Origin: Elusimicrobiaceae bacterium
GTDB lineage: Bacteria > Elusimicrobiota > Elusimicrobia > Elusimicrobiales > Elusimicrobiaceae
Direction: 5' to 3'
DNA length: 64,000 nt
NCBI GenBank assembly: GCA_016282685.1
Contig: JAEELM010000016.1
Location: 1 to 64,000, forward strand
Shown here in pieces: positions 1-8,201 of this stretch (position 1 is its first letter; the number at the start of each line of letters is the position of its first letter). The notes beneath the pieces were generated by a model that saw only the letters and a program-made list of their open reading frames with translations, was not told where the DNA came from and did not search any database. Position numbers and translations under genes: made by a program.

Positions 1-2
1 AA

Positions 3-119
3 AAAGGTGGTAAACCGAAAAAAGTCGAAAAATGCGGTATCAAAAAAGAAAAAGGATACTTGTATTTCTTAGACAAAAAAGGCGATATTTCCAGAGCCAA
101 AATGGTAAACGCCAAATAA
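3..119 (+). CDS. C-terminal end of an unknown protein (5' end outside window)
   Basis: An open frame enters from the left edge and ends at TAA 117-119, giving 38 residues. It is Lys/Gly-rich and ends with YLYFLDKKGDISRAKM followed by VNAK. One Cys is visible. The frame is followed directly by a strong terminator, which supports it as a real gene end. I do not recognise the family. The pattern of a positively charged stretch followed by a short hydrophobic-aromatic strand looks like the C-terminal part of a small basic protein, but nothing more can be said from the fragment. Confidence 0.55.
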   Translation, partial: KGGKPKKVEKCGIKKEKGYLYFLDKKGDISRAKMVNAK

Positions 120-135
120 GTTTACTAAACTTAAA

Positions 136-165
136 CCCCCGACTTCCGTCGGGGGTTTTTATTTT
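136..165 (+). terminator. Rho-independent terminator of the leftmost gene
   Basis: A perfect 8-bp stem (CCCCCGAC / GTCGGGGG, 136-143 with 148-155) with loop TTCC is followed by a T-rich tract. It lies 17 bases after the TAA of the plus-strand gene and just beyond the end of the convergent minus-strand gene. Confidence 0.9.
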
Positions 166-177
166 TCAAAACAACTG

Positions 178-1182
178 TTAATCAATAATAAACTTACGGC
201 CCTTGTACCGCTCCGCCAAAAAAGGAAATGCTTGTATGAGAGGTGTTAGATCTATCTTAAAATCCGGCACCGTTGCTTTGGTTTGAACTTGATTTATTAA
301 AATCCCACATTGCTCTTTCCCGGGTTTTAAAAATAATGTATTAAAAATGTAATCTGCTTTATCCTTTTCACATTTACAACTATTCAGTCCGGAGAGATAA
401 TCTTCAAATTTAAAATCATCTTTGTGTTCACTGGCAGCAATCGGGTTGTTCAAAATCTTCAAACGCACACAGGGAATTTTATAAGCATTGGCTATTATCA
501 AGCCATGCAAGGAAGAAGACAACACCGCTTTACATTGCAAAATTTCATCTACAAATGTATTCAGGGTTTCATATTTCCGGTTGATATTAATTATTTTAAC
601 TCCGGGAATATTTTCAAATAGAGGAATAAATTTTTCCTGGGACCAATGCAACACAATACCCAGTTCAAATTTTTTAGTTTGCTTTGGATAATAAATTTGA
701 GGCATTACCAAAGCCGGATCCGCATAAACTGCCGGGCATTGATACCCAGACTTAAGCAAGATTTCCCGCGTTAATTTTCCTCTTACGGCCAAGTAGAGCG
801 GCCGACCGGTTTTTCGCCGAATCCATTGCCTAAACTTCGTTAACTTTATCTTATAATAAGCTTGCGGTGACAAAAAACCGCTTCCCCACACCACCGCATT
901 TGAACACATTTCATTTCTGTTTAATACAGAACCCACCGAATCCAAATGATAAATGTTGTTTTCCGGATATTTTACCACCGCTTTGCCGGATAGTTGCTCT
1001 ACAATATATCGGGCCAATAAATCCCCATAGTTTCCTGCCGCATAGTCTGTAGCTATGCACACAGTGATTTTTCCGCTGTCCTTTCCTGCCAAACATTTTT
1101 TAAGTATACCATCTATAGACGGGTCTTTACCATTCAAAACAGAGATATTATCCTCTTTATTTAATCTTAGAAGCATAATCAC
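178..1182 (-). CDS. Polysaccharide pyruvyl transferase family protein
   Basis: The 334-residue protein resembles the polysaccharide pyruvyl transferase family (PF04230). These enzymes move a ketal pyruvate from PEP onto sugars of exopolysaccharides or cell-wall polymers. Visible signatures are VVWGSGFLSP near residue 97, AVRGKLTREIL near 132, a YADPALVMP block, and the C-terminal SSSLHGLIIANAYKIP segment with its conserved His. The frame opens with GTG at 1182; an ATG at 1176 two codons later is equally possible, and neither has a clear ribosome-binding site. It is a single gene with no glycan-synthesis neighbours, so its acceptor is unknown. Confidence 0.75.
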   Translation of the reverse strand: MIMLLRLNKEDNISVLNGKDPSIDGILKKCLAGKDSGKITVCIATDYAAGNYGDLLARYIVEQLSGKAVVKYPENNIYHLDSVGSVLNRNEMCSNAVVWGSGFLSPQAYYKIKLTKFRQWIRRKTGRPLYLAVRGKLTREILLKSGYQCPAVYADPALVMPQIYYPKQTKKFELGIVLHWSQEKFIPLFENIPGVKIININRKYETLNTFVDEILQCKAVLSSSLHGLIIANAYKIPCVRLKILNNPIAASEHKDDFKFEDYLSGLNSCKCEKDKADYIFNTLFLKPGKEQCGILINQVQTKATVPDFKIDLTPLIQAFPFLAERYKGRKFIID

Positions 1183-1258
1183 GGTGTCCGAAAGAGAATC
1201 TTTTAATCAAAAGCAAAATAGAAACCACTTTGGGGCTATTTTACTGCAACTATCTGCT

Positions 1259-1264
1259 ATTATA
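1259..1264 (-). promoter_or_regulatory. Candidate -10 box for the pyruvyl-transferase gene
   Basis: TATAAT on the minus strand about 77 bases before the start codon. No convincing -35 was found, so this is only a candidate. Confidence 0.3.
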
Positions 1265-1435
1265 GTAACAAAAATCAGCCTTGATTTTATAAAAAAATTC
1301 TTTATACTATTCGTATCTGCAGGGTTTGGAGGCTCACCAAAGAATTCTAATATCTACCCGTAATTTCCTTGTGCACCCCAAATAGGGGACAGGGGGATTG
1401 GTTTTTGTTCCGTACGCGCGGGCGCGAACTATTCG

Positions 1436-1465
1436 TTGACAACGCGTCCCTAATAATGATTTAAT
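1436..1465 (+). promoter_or_regulatory. Sigma-70-type promoter of the hpf-lepA operon
   Basis: TTGACA (1436-1441), an 18-base spacer and TTTAAT (1460-1465) match the consensus at 11 of 12 positions. A second -10-like GATAAT is at 1466-1471. The leader ends in GGAGGAG at 1500-1506 before the ATG at 1510. The rest of the 327-base gap 1183-1509 holds no gene I can support; a short CCCC/GGGG dyad lies at 1376-1388. Confidence 0.7.
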
Positions 1466-1509
1466 GATAATACGGGGGTATTCTCTCGTAATGACCAACG
1501 GAGGAGTAT

Positions 1510-2058
1510 ATGGATATTAAAATTACGGCAAAAAACATTAAATTAACTGCCGCTATCAAAGAATACATCAATACGCGTGTAAGCAAAGTGGAAAACTTTT
1601 TTGACAATATCGTTTCCGCTCAAGTGCTTATCTCTGTAGAGAAAAAAATTAACCAACGCGCGGAAATCATTTTATACACAGGGGCCAAATCTACTATTAA
1701 CGCCAGCGCCGTGGAAAACAACCTATATAAAGCCATCGACGCCGCCGCTACCAAAGCAGAAGCCCAAGCTAAAAAACTCAAAAACAAAGTAAAAAACCGC
1801 AAATCTTCTAAAAAATCCGTAAAAAATATGGAAGTAGAAGCATTTGAACCTGTCATCATGCCGCAAAATGACGTTAAGTTTTCCGTCATTAAACAAGTGG
1901 AAGTTTCCCCTATGAACCCGGAAGATGCCGCCTATGAAATGGAACGGTTGGGTTATTCCTTCTGGATGTTCTTAGACGAATCTTCCAAACAAATCAACCT
2001 TATTTTCAAACGGTTGGACGGCACATACGGTTTAATTAAACCGATTAAAAAGAAATAA
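1510..2058 (+). CDS. hpf: Ribosome hibernation-promoting factor, long form
   Basis: This 182-residue protein has the two-domain layout of long HPF. Residues 1-100 form the ribosome-binding domain, opening MDIKITAKNIKLT and ending in a Lys-rich helix. A basic linker follows. The C-terminal domain from about 125 has KQVEVSPMNPEDAAYEMERL and closes with DGTYGLIKP, typical of the part that dimerises 70S ribosomes into inactive 100S particles. Long HPF acts in the cytoplasm at the decoding centre during starvation. It leads the hprK-PTS operon, a position also common in Proteobacteria, and has a strong promoter and GGAGG ribosome-binding site. Confidence 0.95.
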   Translation: MDIKITAKNIKLTAAIKEYINTRVSKVENFFDNIVSAQVLISVEKKINQRAEIILYTGAKSTINASAVENNLYKAIDAAATKAEAQAKKLKNKVKNRKSSKKSVKNMEVEAFEPVIMPQNDVKFSVIKQVEVSPMNPEDAAYEMERLGYSFWMFLDESSKQINLIFKRLDGTYGLIKPIKKK

Positions 2059-2069
2059 GCCGGAGGGCG

Positions 2070-3020
2070 GTGGTGGAATTTACCAAATCTATTACCGTAG
2101 CAGAACTACTCCAAGTGAAAGCCCTTCACTTGGAGTTAGTTTGCGGTAAACGCTATATCCACCGCGAAATTGTCCAGCCCAGCGTCAACCGCCCGGGATT
2201 AGCCTTAAGCGGTCAACTTACCAATTTCCGTGCCGATTCCGTACAAGTTTTCGGCCACAGCGAATATGAGTTTTGTCTAAAAGAAAACAAAACCCGTCTG
2301 CGTGCAAACATCACCAAAATTTTAAGCGAAGGAACTGCCCCCTGTATTGTAATGACCGGGGACTTGGACCCGTTGCCGGCTATACGTAAAGGGTGTTTGA
2401 ACGCAGATGTTCCCGTTTTGAAAACAACCATGGATTCTTCCGCTTTTATGGCGGAATTTTCCCGTTTTGTAGATGAAAAACTTTCCCCCATCACGCACAT
2501 CCACGGCGTGTTGGTGCGTGTAAGCGGTATTGGGGTACTCATCCGCGGAGATGCCGGTATCGGTAAAAGCGAATGCGCTTTGGAGCTTATTAAACGCGGT
2601 CACATTTTAGTGGCAGATGATGTGGTGGAAGTACAAAAAAGATGGGGCCGATATTTAGTGGGTTCTTGTCCAGCAATGCTCAAACACTATATGGAAGTAC
2701 GTGGACTGGGAATTTTGGATGTACCTCTTTTGTTCGGGGTAGGGTCCACATTGGAAGAAACCAATATTGATATGGAGGTATTTTTAACCTCTCCTACCAA
2801 ACAACCCATTGACCGTTTAGGTGTTGAACAAAAGACGACCGACATTTTAGGCGTGGAAGTTCCCTCCTTGCATTTACCGGTTACACCGGGGCGCAACTTG
2901 GCTGTTTTAATAGAGGTAGCTTCCTTGAACCAGCAACTCAAAAGCCAAGGAATTTTCTCGGCCAAAGAATTTAGTCAAAAAATTTTAGATAAAATGAAAA
3001 AAGGAAATCATGGCAAATAA
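2070..3020 (+). CDS. hprK: HPr kinase/phosphorylase
   Basis: HprK phosphorylates and dephosphorylates Ser46 of HPr, coupling carbon state to PTS activity. The 316-residue protein has the usual N-terminal domain and a C-terminal catalytic domain with the P-loop GDAGIGKS at residues 160-167, followed by the [17 protein letters not shown] block and the [10 protein letters not shown] signature. The start is GTG; two GTG codons (2070, 2073) follow GGAGGG at 2062-2067, and the second has better spacing. Its 3' end overlaps rapZ by 11 bases. The target HPr, with Ser46 present, is encoded in the same operon, so a working HprK-HPr pair is likely. Confidence 0.95.
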   Translation: MVEFTKSITVAELLQVKALHLELVCGKRYIHREIVQPSVNRPGLALSGQLTNFRADSVQVFGHSEYEFCLKENKTRLRANITKILSEGTAPCIVMTGDLDPLPAIRKGCLNADVPVLKTTMDSSAFMAEFSRFVDEKLSPITHIHGVLVRVSGIGVLIRGDAGIGKSECALELIKRGHILVADDVVEVQKRWGRYLVGSCPAMLKHYMEVRGLGILDVPLLFGVGSTLEETNIDMEVFLTSPTKQPIDRLGVEQKTTDILGVEVPSLHLPVTPGRNLAVLIEVASLNQQLKSQGIFSAKEFSQKILDKMKKGNHGK

Positions 3021-3870
3021 TACAAAACGCCGTATCTTTATTATTACCGGCATGAGCGGAGCAGGAAAATCCCAAGCATTAAAAATTTTTGGGGACTTCG
3101 GGTTTTTCTGCGTGGACAACTTGCCCATCGCCTTATTCCAGCATTTTATTGACTATCTGCGCGCCTCCGGAAGCCGGCAAGATATCGCCCTAGGAATTGA
3201 CGTGCGCGAAGGAGACCGCTTAAAAGAGTTGCCAAAAATGCTTAACAGCATGACTGCCGATGATTTTATAGTAAAAGTGTTGTTCTTGGATGCCGCCGAA
3301 GATTGTTTGATCCGGCGTTTTTCTGAAACAAAGCATCGCCATCCTATTCACAAAAAATTATCTGCTGCCATTTCGCATGAACGCAAAACACTGAGCCCCA
3401 TTCGCTCCTTGGCTGACAAAGTAATTGATACTTCCAATTTGAAATTGGGAGAACTCAAAGAAAAACTTTCCGCTTTATTAGGATATACCCGCGAAGGGGA
3501 AATGCAAATCTCTGTGGCTTCTTTCGGATTCAAAAACGGTATTTTGCAAGATTGCGATATTGTAATGGACGTACGCTTTTTACCTAATCCCTATTACGTG
3601 GCCGATTTAAAAGAAAAAACCGGGCTGGACAAACCCGTTCAAGATTACATTCTTTCTTTTAAAGAAACACATGAATTTATTGATAAATTCGTAGATTTAA
3701 TTCAATACTTGATTCCTAAATATATTCAAGAAGGAAAAAGTTATCTTACCATTGCCATGGGTTGCACAGGCGGTCAACACAGAAGTGTTTTTATGGCACA
3801 TGAAATTGCACGCCGCTTAAACAAAATGGGGTTAACTGCTTCCGAATTTCACAGAGATATAGAGGTATAA
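3010..3870 (+). CDS. rapZ: RapZ-type RNase adaptor / nucleotide-binding protein
   Basis: The 286-residue protein matches the RapZ/YvcJ family. A Walker A GMSGAGKS lies at residues 14-21 and is followed by [10 protein letters not shown]. The C-terminal domain has the conserved [12 protein letters not shown] block. In E. coli RapZ guides RNase E to the GlmZ small RNA and senses glucosamine-6-phosphate; in B. subtilis the homologue is an NTPase. Which role applies here is unknown. The gene overlaps hprK and precedes the PTS EIIA gene by three bases, a neighbourhood conserved in many bacteria. Confidence 0.93.
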   Translation: MANNTKRRIFIITGMSGAGKSQALKIFGDFGFFCVDNLPIALFQHFIDYLRASGSRQDIALGIDVREGDRLKELPKMLNSMTADDFIVKVLFLDAAEDCLIRRFSETKHRHPIHKKLSAAISHERKTLSPIRSLADKVIDTSNLKLGELKEKLSALLGYTREGEMQISVASFGFKNGILQDCDIVMDVRFLPNPYYVADLKEKTGLDKPVQDYILSFKETHEFIDKFVDLIQYLIPKYIQEGKSYLTIAMGCTGGQHRSVFMAHEIARRLNKMGLTASEFHRDIEV

Positions 3871-3873
3871 CAT

Positions 3874-4269
3874 ATGGTAAATATTATTCTGGTTACACAT
3901 GGCAATCTTGCCCAACAAATGCTAGATACTGCAGCGCAAATTATCGGCAAACCGGCCGAAGGATTTGCCACTTTTGCAGTGACTACCGTGGCTTCCGTAG
4001 AACAAGAAGCTGCCAAATTAAAAGCCCAACTGGAAACTTGCCAAGACGGTGCCCTCATCTTGACCGATATATTCGGTGGCAGTGCCACCAATATTTCTTT
4101 GACAGCCAGCAAAGATTTGTCCAATTGTTATGTTATCACCGGGCTGAATTTGAGCATGTTGTTAACAGCTATCAACAGCCGTAAAAAATTATCTACTAAA
4201 GAATTGGCCGAAAAAATTGAAGCTGATGGAAAACGTGCCGTCATTAACGCAACGGAATTATTGATTTAG
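3874..4269 (+). CDS. PTS mannose-family EIIA component
   Basis: A 131-residue cytoplasmic EIIA of the mannose/fructose/sorbose class. The phosphorylated His is His9 in ILVTHGNLAQ, and the domain shows TDIFGGSATNIS near residue 68, typical of ManX-like EIIA. It takes phosphate from HPr~P and passes it to EIIB. It is a stand-alone EIIA, as in the sorbose-type layout, and lies between rapZ and EIIB with short gaps. The substrate cannot be read from sequence. EIIA proteins in hprK-rapZ clusters can also be regulatory rather than transport parts. Confidence 0.93.
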   Translation: MVNIILVTHGNLAQQMLDTAAQIIGKPAEGFATFAVTTVASVEQEAAKLKAQLETCQDGALILTDIFGGSATNISLTASKDLSNCYVITGLNLSMLLTAINSRKKLSTKELAEKIEADGKRAVINATELLI

Positions 4270-4276
4270 GAGAAAT

Positions 4277-4744
4277 ATGCCTATTGTTTTTGCCCGCGTA
4301 GATGATCGTTTAATTCACGGTCAAATCGTGCAAGCGTGGTTGCCGGAGCTCAACGTGGATGAAGTACTCATCCCCGTTTCCAAGAGCCGTGCGGCCATGC
4401 TTAATCGCGGCCTGTTGCGCCTTAGTTTACCCTATGAATACAAGCTTACAATTTTAGATTCACACGATTGCATGCGTTATGCCTTGGATGCCAAACAACG
4501 CATTTTTTTGTTAATGGGCACATTGCAGGAATTTACAGACATGATTGAAGATGGCTTGCAAATTAAATCTCTAAATATAGGCGGAATGCATTTTAAAGAA
4601 AACGCACAAAAATTAGACGACAACGTTTTCTTGGATAATCAAGACAAACGTTTGCTAAAACTGGTGCGGGATTTAGGAATTACCATTGAAACCCGTGCTG
4701 TGCCAACGTCGCAATCGATCTCTGTGCTAGAGGTGTTAGGATGA
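4277..4744 (+). CDS. PTS mannose-family EIIB component
   Basis: A 155-residue EIIB of the mannose/sorbose class. The signature RVDDRLIHGQ holds the phosphorylated His14, and the chain follows the family through the NIGGMHF block. EIIB accepts phosphate from EIIA and transfers it to the incoming sugar at the EIIC/EIID membrane complex. A short AGGAGA precedes the ATG. Its TGA overlaps the ATG of EIIC (ATGA at 4741-4744), so the two are probably translationally coupled. Confidence 0.93.
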   Translation: MPIVFARVDDRLIHGQIVQAWLPELNVDEVLIPVSKSRAAMLNRGLLRLSLPYEYKLTILDSHDCMRYALDAKQRIFLLMGTLQEFTDMIEDGLQIKSLNIGGMHFKENAQKLDDNVFLDNQDKRLLKLVRDLGITIETRAVPTSQSISVLEVLG

Positions 4745-5349
4745 CCAGTCCCACTTTACTTCTTCTTTGTTTATTTGCCACTGTTTTGGAACTAGACACC
4801 ACTTATGCTTTCCAACTTACTTTTTCTCGCGGAATTATTGCCGGTCCGTTACTTTCCCTTTTAACCGGCGATTTAATAGCCGGTTTACAGGTAGGAATTT
4901 TTACCGAATTGTTGTTTTCCGATATTAATCCTTTAGGCGGAGTATTGCCTCCCAGTGCAGTAGGCTGTTGTGCTGTTACGTTGGCGCTAAATTTTTTAGG
5001 AACTCCCCTCCCCGTAGCTTTCTTTTTAGGGGTACTGGCCGCCTTTGCTTTTGCGTATGCGGAACGTTCTGTACGTAAAATTCGTTGCCGTTGGATTGGC
5101 AATTGGGAAAAAAAGATCATGGAACAACCCCGGTTAATTAATCGTACGGTTTTCCTTTCGTTACTTACTTCTTTTGCATCCACCTTTTTATTATTTAGTT
5201 TATTTATTATAGCAGGAACTGCTTTGTGCAAATGGCTACTGCCTCATTTGCCGGAACAGTCCCTCCTGGCGTTTAAATTGGCATTCATGGCGGTCCCGTG
5301 GATTGGGATTACAACCTTGTTGTATTCGTTCCGCCTAAAAACAAAATAA
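4741..5349 (+). CDS. PTS mannose-family EIIC membrane component
   Basis: A 202-residue hydrophobic protein matching EIIC of the mannose class: it starts with a membrane segment and contains GDLIAGLQVGIFTELLF and the PPSAVG turn. It should form the sugar channel with EIID. At 202 residues it is clearly shorter than typical ManY-type EIIC (about 260), mainly at the C-terminal side, which raises the question whether it still transports sugar or mainly signals. It starts on the ATGA overlap with EIIB and is followed two bases later by EIID. Confidence 0.85.
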   Translation: MTSPTLLLLCLFATVLELDTTYAFQLTFSRGIIAGPLLSLLTGDLIAGLQVGIFTELLFSDINPLGGVLPPSAVGCCAVTLALNFLGTPLPVAFFLGVLAAFAFAYAERSVRKIRCRWIGNWEKKIMEQPRLINRTVFLSLLTSFASTFLLFSLFIIAGTALCKWLLPHLPEQSLLAFKLAFMAVPWIGITTLLYSFRLKTK

Positions 5350-5351
5350 AT

Positions 5352-6176
5352 ATGAAATTCACATTGCAATTGCAATTATTTTTGCGATCATTTTTCCTTC
5401 AGACCAGTTGGAATTATGTAAGATATCAAAACATTGGGCTGACGTTCATAATGTGGCCCTGGCTTAAGTATTTGTATAAGGAAAATCCCCAACAATTACC
5501 CTCTGTTTTGGAACGTTATCTGGAAACTTTTAACACACATCCGGTAATGGCTTCCTTCTGCTTTGGAGCCTTAGCCAAGCAAGAAGAAAAAATTGCCAAA
5601 GACCGCTCCTCCGATCACGTACAAAAAAACTTATTGCGATGGGTAGATACCCGCCGAAGTCTTTCCATCACTACCGCTTCTATCGGGGACCGCCTTTTTT
5701 GGGGTTCTCTCAAACCGCTTACCCTACTTTTAGCTCTGTTTATTTGTTTGTTTCTGCACATTAATTTTTTTGAACCAGACTTGGCACAAACAGAGCCGTC
5801 TGCTTATATTTGGGTAGCATTGTTAAGTGCATGGTTAGTGTTCAACTCGGTGGCTTTATTCGTGAAATGGATTGGTATTTCGCTGGGGTATCGTTGTGAA
5901 GAAAATGTTTGTTTCGGGTTGATTTGTTTCGATTGGAACAAAACTATTTACTATGCCAAAAAGATTGGTATTTTATTGGCACTTTTGATGTTATTCTTGG
6001 GTGCGTATTTCTTTTTCAAAGCAACCGGACCTTTGCCCAATTACCACGCCATGGCCCGTGGAACATTAATGGTGTTTTTCATTTTGTGTAGTTGGATGGC
6101 ACACAAGTTGCGTGTTGCCAATCTTTATATTTATTTGATTGCCGTACTGATGTTTGGCTTGGTTAGTTTATTTTAA
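5352..6176 (+). CDS. PTS mannose-family EIID membrane component
   Basis: A 274-residue EIID homologue. The N-terminal cytoplasmic part has LQTSWNYVRYQNIG and a PVMASFCFGALAKQEE block matching the family's early 'hPym...g' region. The second half has four or five hydrophobic segments. I chose ATG 5352, two bases after the EIIC stop, over the upstream in-frame ATG 5298, which would overlap the EIIC gene and add an unrelated hydrophilic stretch. EIID makes the transmembrane sugar permease together with EIIC. No separate ribosome-binding site is seen, so coupling to EIIC is likely. Confidence 0.85.
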   Translation: MKFTLQLQLFLRSFFLQTSWNYVRYQNIGLTFIMWPWLKYLYKENPQQLPSVLERYLETFNTHPVMASFCFGALAKQEEKIAKDRSSDHVQKNLLRWVDTRRSLSITTASIGDRLFWGSLKPLTLLLALFICLFLHINFFEPDLAQTEPSAYIWVALLSAWLVFNSVALFVKWIGISLGYRCEENVCFGLICFDWNKTIYYAKKIGILLALLMLFLGAYFFFKATGPLPNYHAMARGTLMVFFILCSWMAHKLRVANLYIYLIAVLMFGLVSLF

Positions 6177-6188
6177 TAGGGAGTTACC

Positions 6189-6458
6189 GTGATACAGCAA
6201 GAACTTAAAATTATCAATCGTTTAGGGATCCATGCCCGCCCGGCAGCTCTTATTGCACAAACAGCTGCTAATTTTGTTTGTGAAATAAAACTTATAAAAG
6301 ACAACATCTCCGTTGATGCTAAAAGCATTATGGGCGTAATGATGCTGGCCGCAGAATGCGGTTCCAGTGTGCAAGTAATAACCAAAGGCGCAGATGAAAA
6401 AGAAGCTGCCGACGCTCTAAAAAATTTATTTGAAAACAAATTTAACGAGGAATTTTAA
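6189..6458 (+). CDS. ptsH: Phosphocarrier protein HPr
   Basis: An 89-residue HPr with both regulatory sites. His15 in RLGIHARPA takes phosphate from EI, and Ser46 in DAKSIMGVMML is the HprK target. The GTG start at 6189 is preceded by GGGAG at 6179-6183 and gives exactly the standard numbering of both sites. It sits between EIID and ptsI. The presence of Ser46 together with HprK in the same operon indicates that PTS flux and regulation are linked by serine phosphorylation. Confidence 0.97.
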   Translation: MIQQELKIINRLGIHARPAALIAQTAANFVCEIKLIKDNISVDAKSIMGVMMLAAECGSSVQVITKGADEKEAADALKNLFENKFNEEF

Positions 6459-6461
6459 TTC

Positions 6462-8201
6462 ATGCTTGTACTAAAAGGTGTGCCTGCAAGTCCTGGTATT
6501 GCCATCGGTCCGGCCATTTTGCTACCCGGTGAGCAGATTATTGTACCCGTGCAGCATATCAACGCCGCAGAGGCTTCTGCCGAGTTGCAAAAAATCTTGC
6601 GGGCCATTGAAAAAACATCGGAAGAATTAGACCAATGTGAAAAAAAAGTACAAGCTTCTTTGGGAACGGAATATGCTAATTTAATGTCCACTCATAAACT
6701 AATTTTGCAAGATCCGGCATTAAAAAATTCCATCATTCAAAAAATTACCAAAGAACACCTCTCCGCCCGTTCCGCACTTTGTGTTACGTTACAAGAACTG
6801 GCCGCTAATTTTGACAAGATAGAAGATCCCTTTTTCAAAGAACGCCGCAATGATATTTTTGACGTTGGCAAGCGTCTTTCTGCCAATCTGGTAGGAGGAA
6901 AACAAGAGTTTTTGGCTTCCATTCATACTCCTTCTTTATTGGTGGCGCATGATTTATTCCCTTCTGACACCATTGCCCTCCCGGAAAACCACGTAACCGG
7001 TTTCTGTACAGATTTAGGGGGTAAAACCAGTCACACGGCTCTTTTGGCACAAAGTTTAAACATCCCGGCAGTTGTGGGTTTGTCCACTGCTTCCAAAGAC
7101 GTGAAAAATGGGGATATTCTTATTATCGACGGAGAAAATGGTCTCCTTGTCATCAACCCGGACCGTTATACCCTTTCTAACTATCGTAAAATTCAGCGGG
7201 AGTTAAAGAAAACAGAATCCTTATTAAAAACAATCAACCATTTACCGGGGATTACCCAAGACGGTCATCAAATCAATCTGTACGTCAATTATGACCCGCG
7301 TACCGATACAAAAGAAAATAAACGATTGGTCACAGACGGGCTCGGTTTATTGCGTACTGAATTTTTGTTCATGAACACCCCGCAGCCTCCTTCGGAAGAT
7401 ATCCAGTATTCTACATATTTGGCAGTTGCCAAACGTTTTGATATGCGCCCCGTTACCATTCGCTTGGCTGATTTAGGGGCCGATAAAATGCCGGATTTCC
7501 CTTTAGATGAAATTGATGAGGACGACAATCCTTTCATGGGATGCCGCGGAGTAAGGTTACTTCTTAAGAACCCAGACTTATTACATACTCAATTGCGCGC
7601 CATTGTGCGTGTAGCTTGCGAAGTTCCCGCCCAAGTGCGCATCATGATTCCAATGGTGTCTTCCGTAGAAGAAGTACGCCATGTGCGAGCTGCTTTTGAG
7701 CAAGTTTTATCCGAAATAGAAAAAGATAATAAGAAACCTGTAAATAAAATTGCATTGGGAGCCATGATTGAGGTCCCGGCTGCTGCCATTGCCCTAGACG
7801 GCATGATTAATGACTTGGATTTTGTGTCTATTGGCACAAACGATTTAATCCAATACCTCGTAGCTGTAGACCGCGTCAACCCGGATGTAGCGCACATGTA
7901 TGATCCTTGCCATCCGGCTGTAGGACGCACTATTCACGATATTATTCAGACCACACACCAACGCGGGAAGAGTGTGACCATCTGTGGAGAAATCGCCTCC
8001 GACACGAAAATGTTACCATTACTTATTGGATGGCATGTGGACGGCCTTTCCGTTACCCCGCGTATGTATTTACGTGTTAAAAATTCCATTCGCAATTTGA
8101 ATTTTGATACCTGCTCTGACTTGGCGCAAGCTGCGCTGTTAATGGGCAGTTCCGAAGAAATCCGTAATTTAATCGAGCAAAACCAACATGAAGATTCGTA
8201 A
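6462..8201 (+). CDS. ptsI: PTS enzyme I (PEP-protein phosphotransferase)
   Basis: A 579-residue enzyme I, which moves phosphate from PEP to HPr. The N-terminal HPr-binding domain opens LKGVPASPGIAIGPA. The active His191 lies in GGKTSHTALLA. The C-terminal PEP-binding barrel shows LRTEFLFMN, RGVRLLL and IGTNDLIQYL with the ICGEIASD loop, all expected for catalysis. Length and motif order are normal. It starts four bases after ptsH. Its last 14 bases overlap lepA, which has no ribosome-binding site of its own. Confidence 0.97.
   Translation: MLVLKGVPASPGIAIGPAILLPGEQIIVPVQHINAAEASAELQKILRAIEKTSEELDQCEKKVQASLGTEYANLMSTHKLILQDPALKNSIIQKITKEHLSARSALCVTLQELAANFDKIEDPFFKERRNDIFDVGKRLSANLVGGKQEFLASIHTPSLLVAHDLFPSDTIALPENHVTGFCTDLGGKTSHTALLAQSLNIPAVVGLSTASKDVKNGDILIIDGENGLLVINPDRYTLSNYRKIQRELKKTESLLKTINHLPGITQDGHQINLYVNYDPRTDTKENKRLVTDGLGLLRTEFLFMNTPQPPSEDIQYSTYLAVAKRFDMRPVTIRLADLGADKMPDFPLDEIDEDDNPFMGCRGVRLLLKNPDLLHTQLRAIVRVACEVPAQVRIMIPMVSSVEEVRHVRAAFEQVLSEIEKDNKKPVNKIALGAMIEVPAAAIALDGMINDLDFVSIGTNDLIQYLVAVDRVNPDVAHMYDPCHPAVGRTIHDIIQTTHQRGKSVTICGEIASDTKMLPLLIGWHVDGLSVTPRMYLRVKNSIRNLNFDTCSDLAQAALLMGSSEEIRNLIEQNQHEDS

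Noticed and set aside
1371-1430. G/C-rich patch before hpf as possible riboswitch
   Set aside because: It lies upstream of the -35 TTGACA, so it would not be in the transcript; only a 4-bp CCCC/GGGG dyad is seen.
5298-5351. Upstream ATG for EIID
   Set aside because: It lies inside the EIIC gene and would add residues unrelated to the family; ATG 5352 directly after the EIIC stop fits better.
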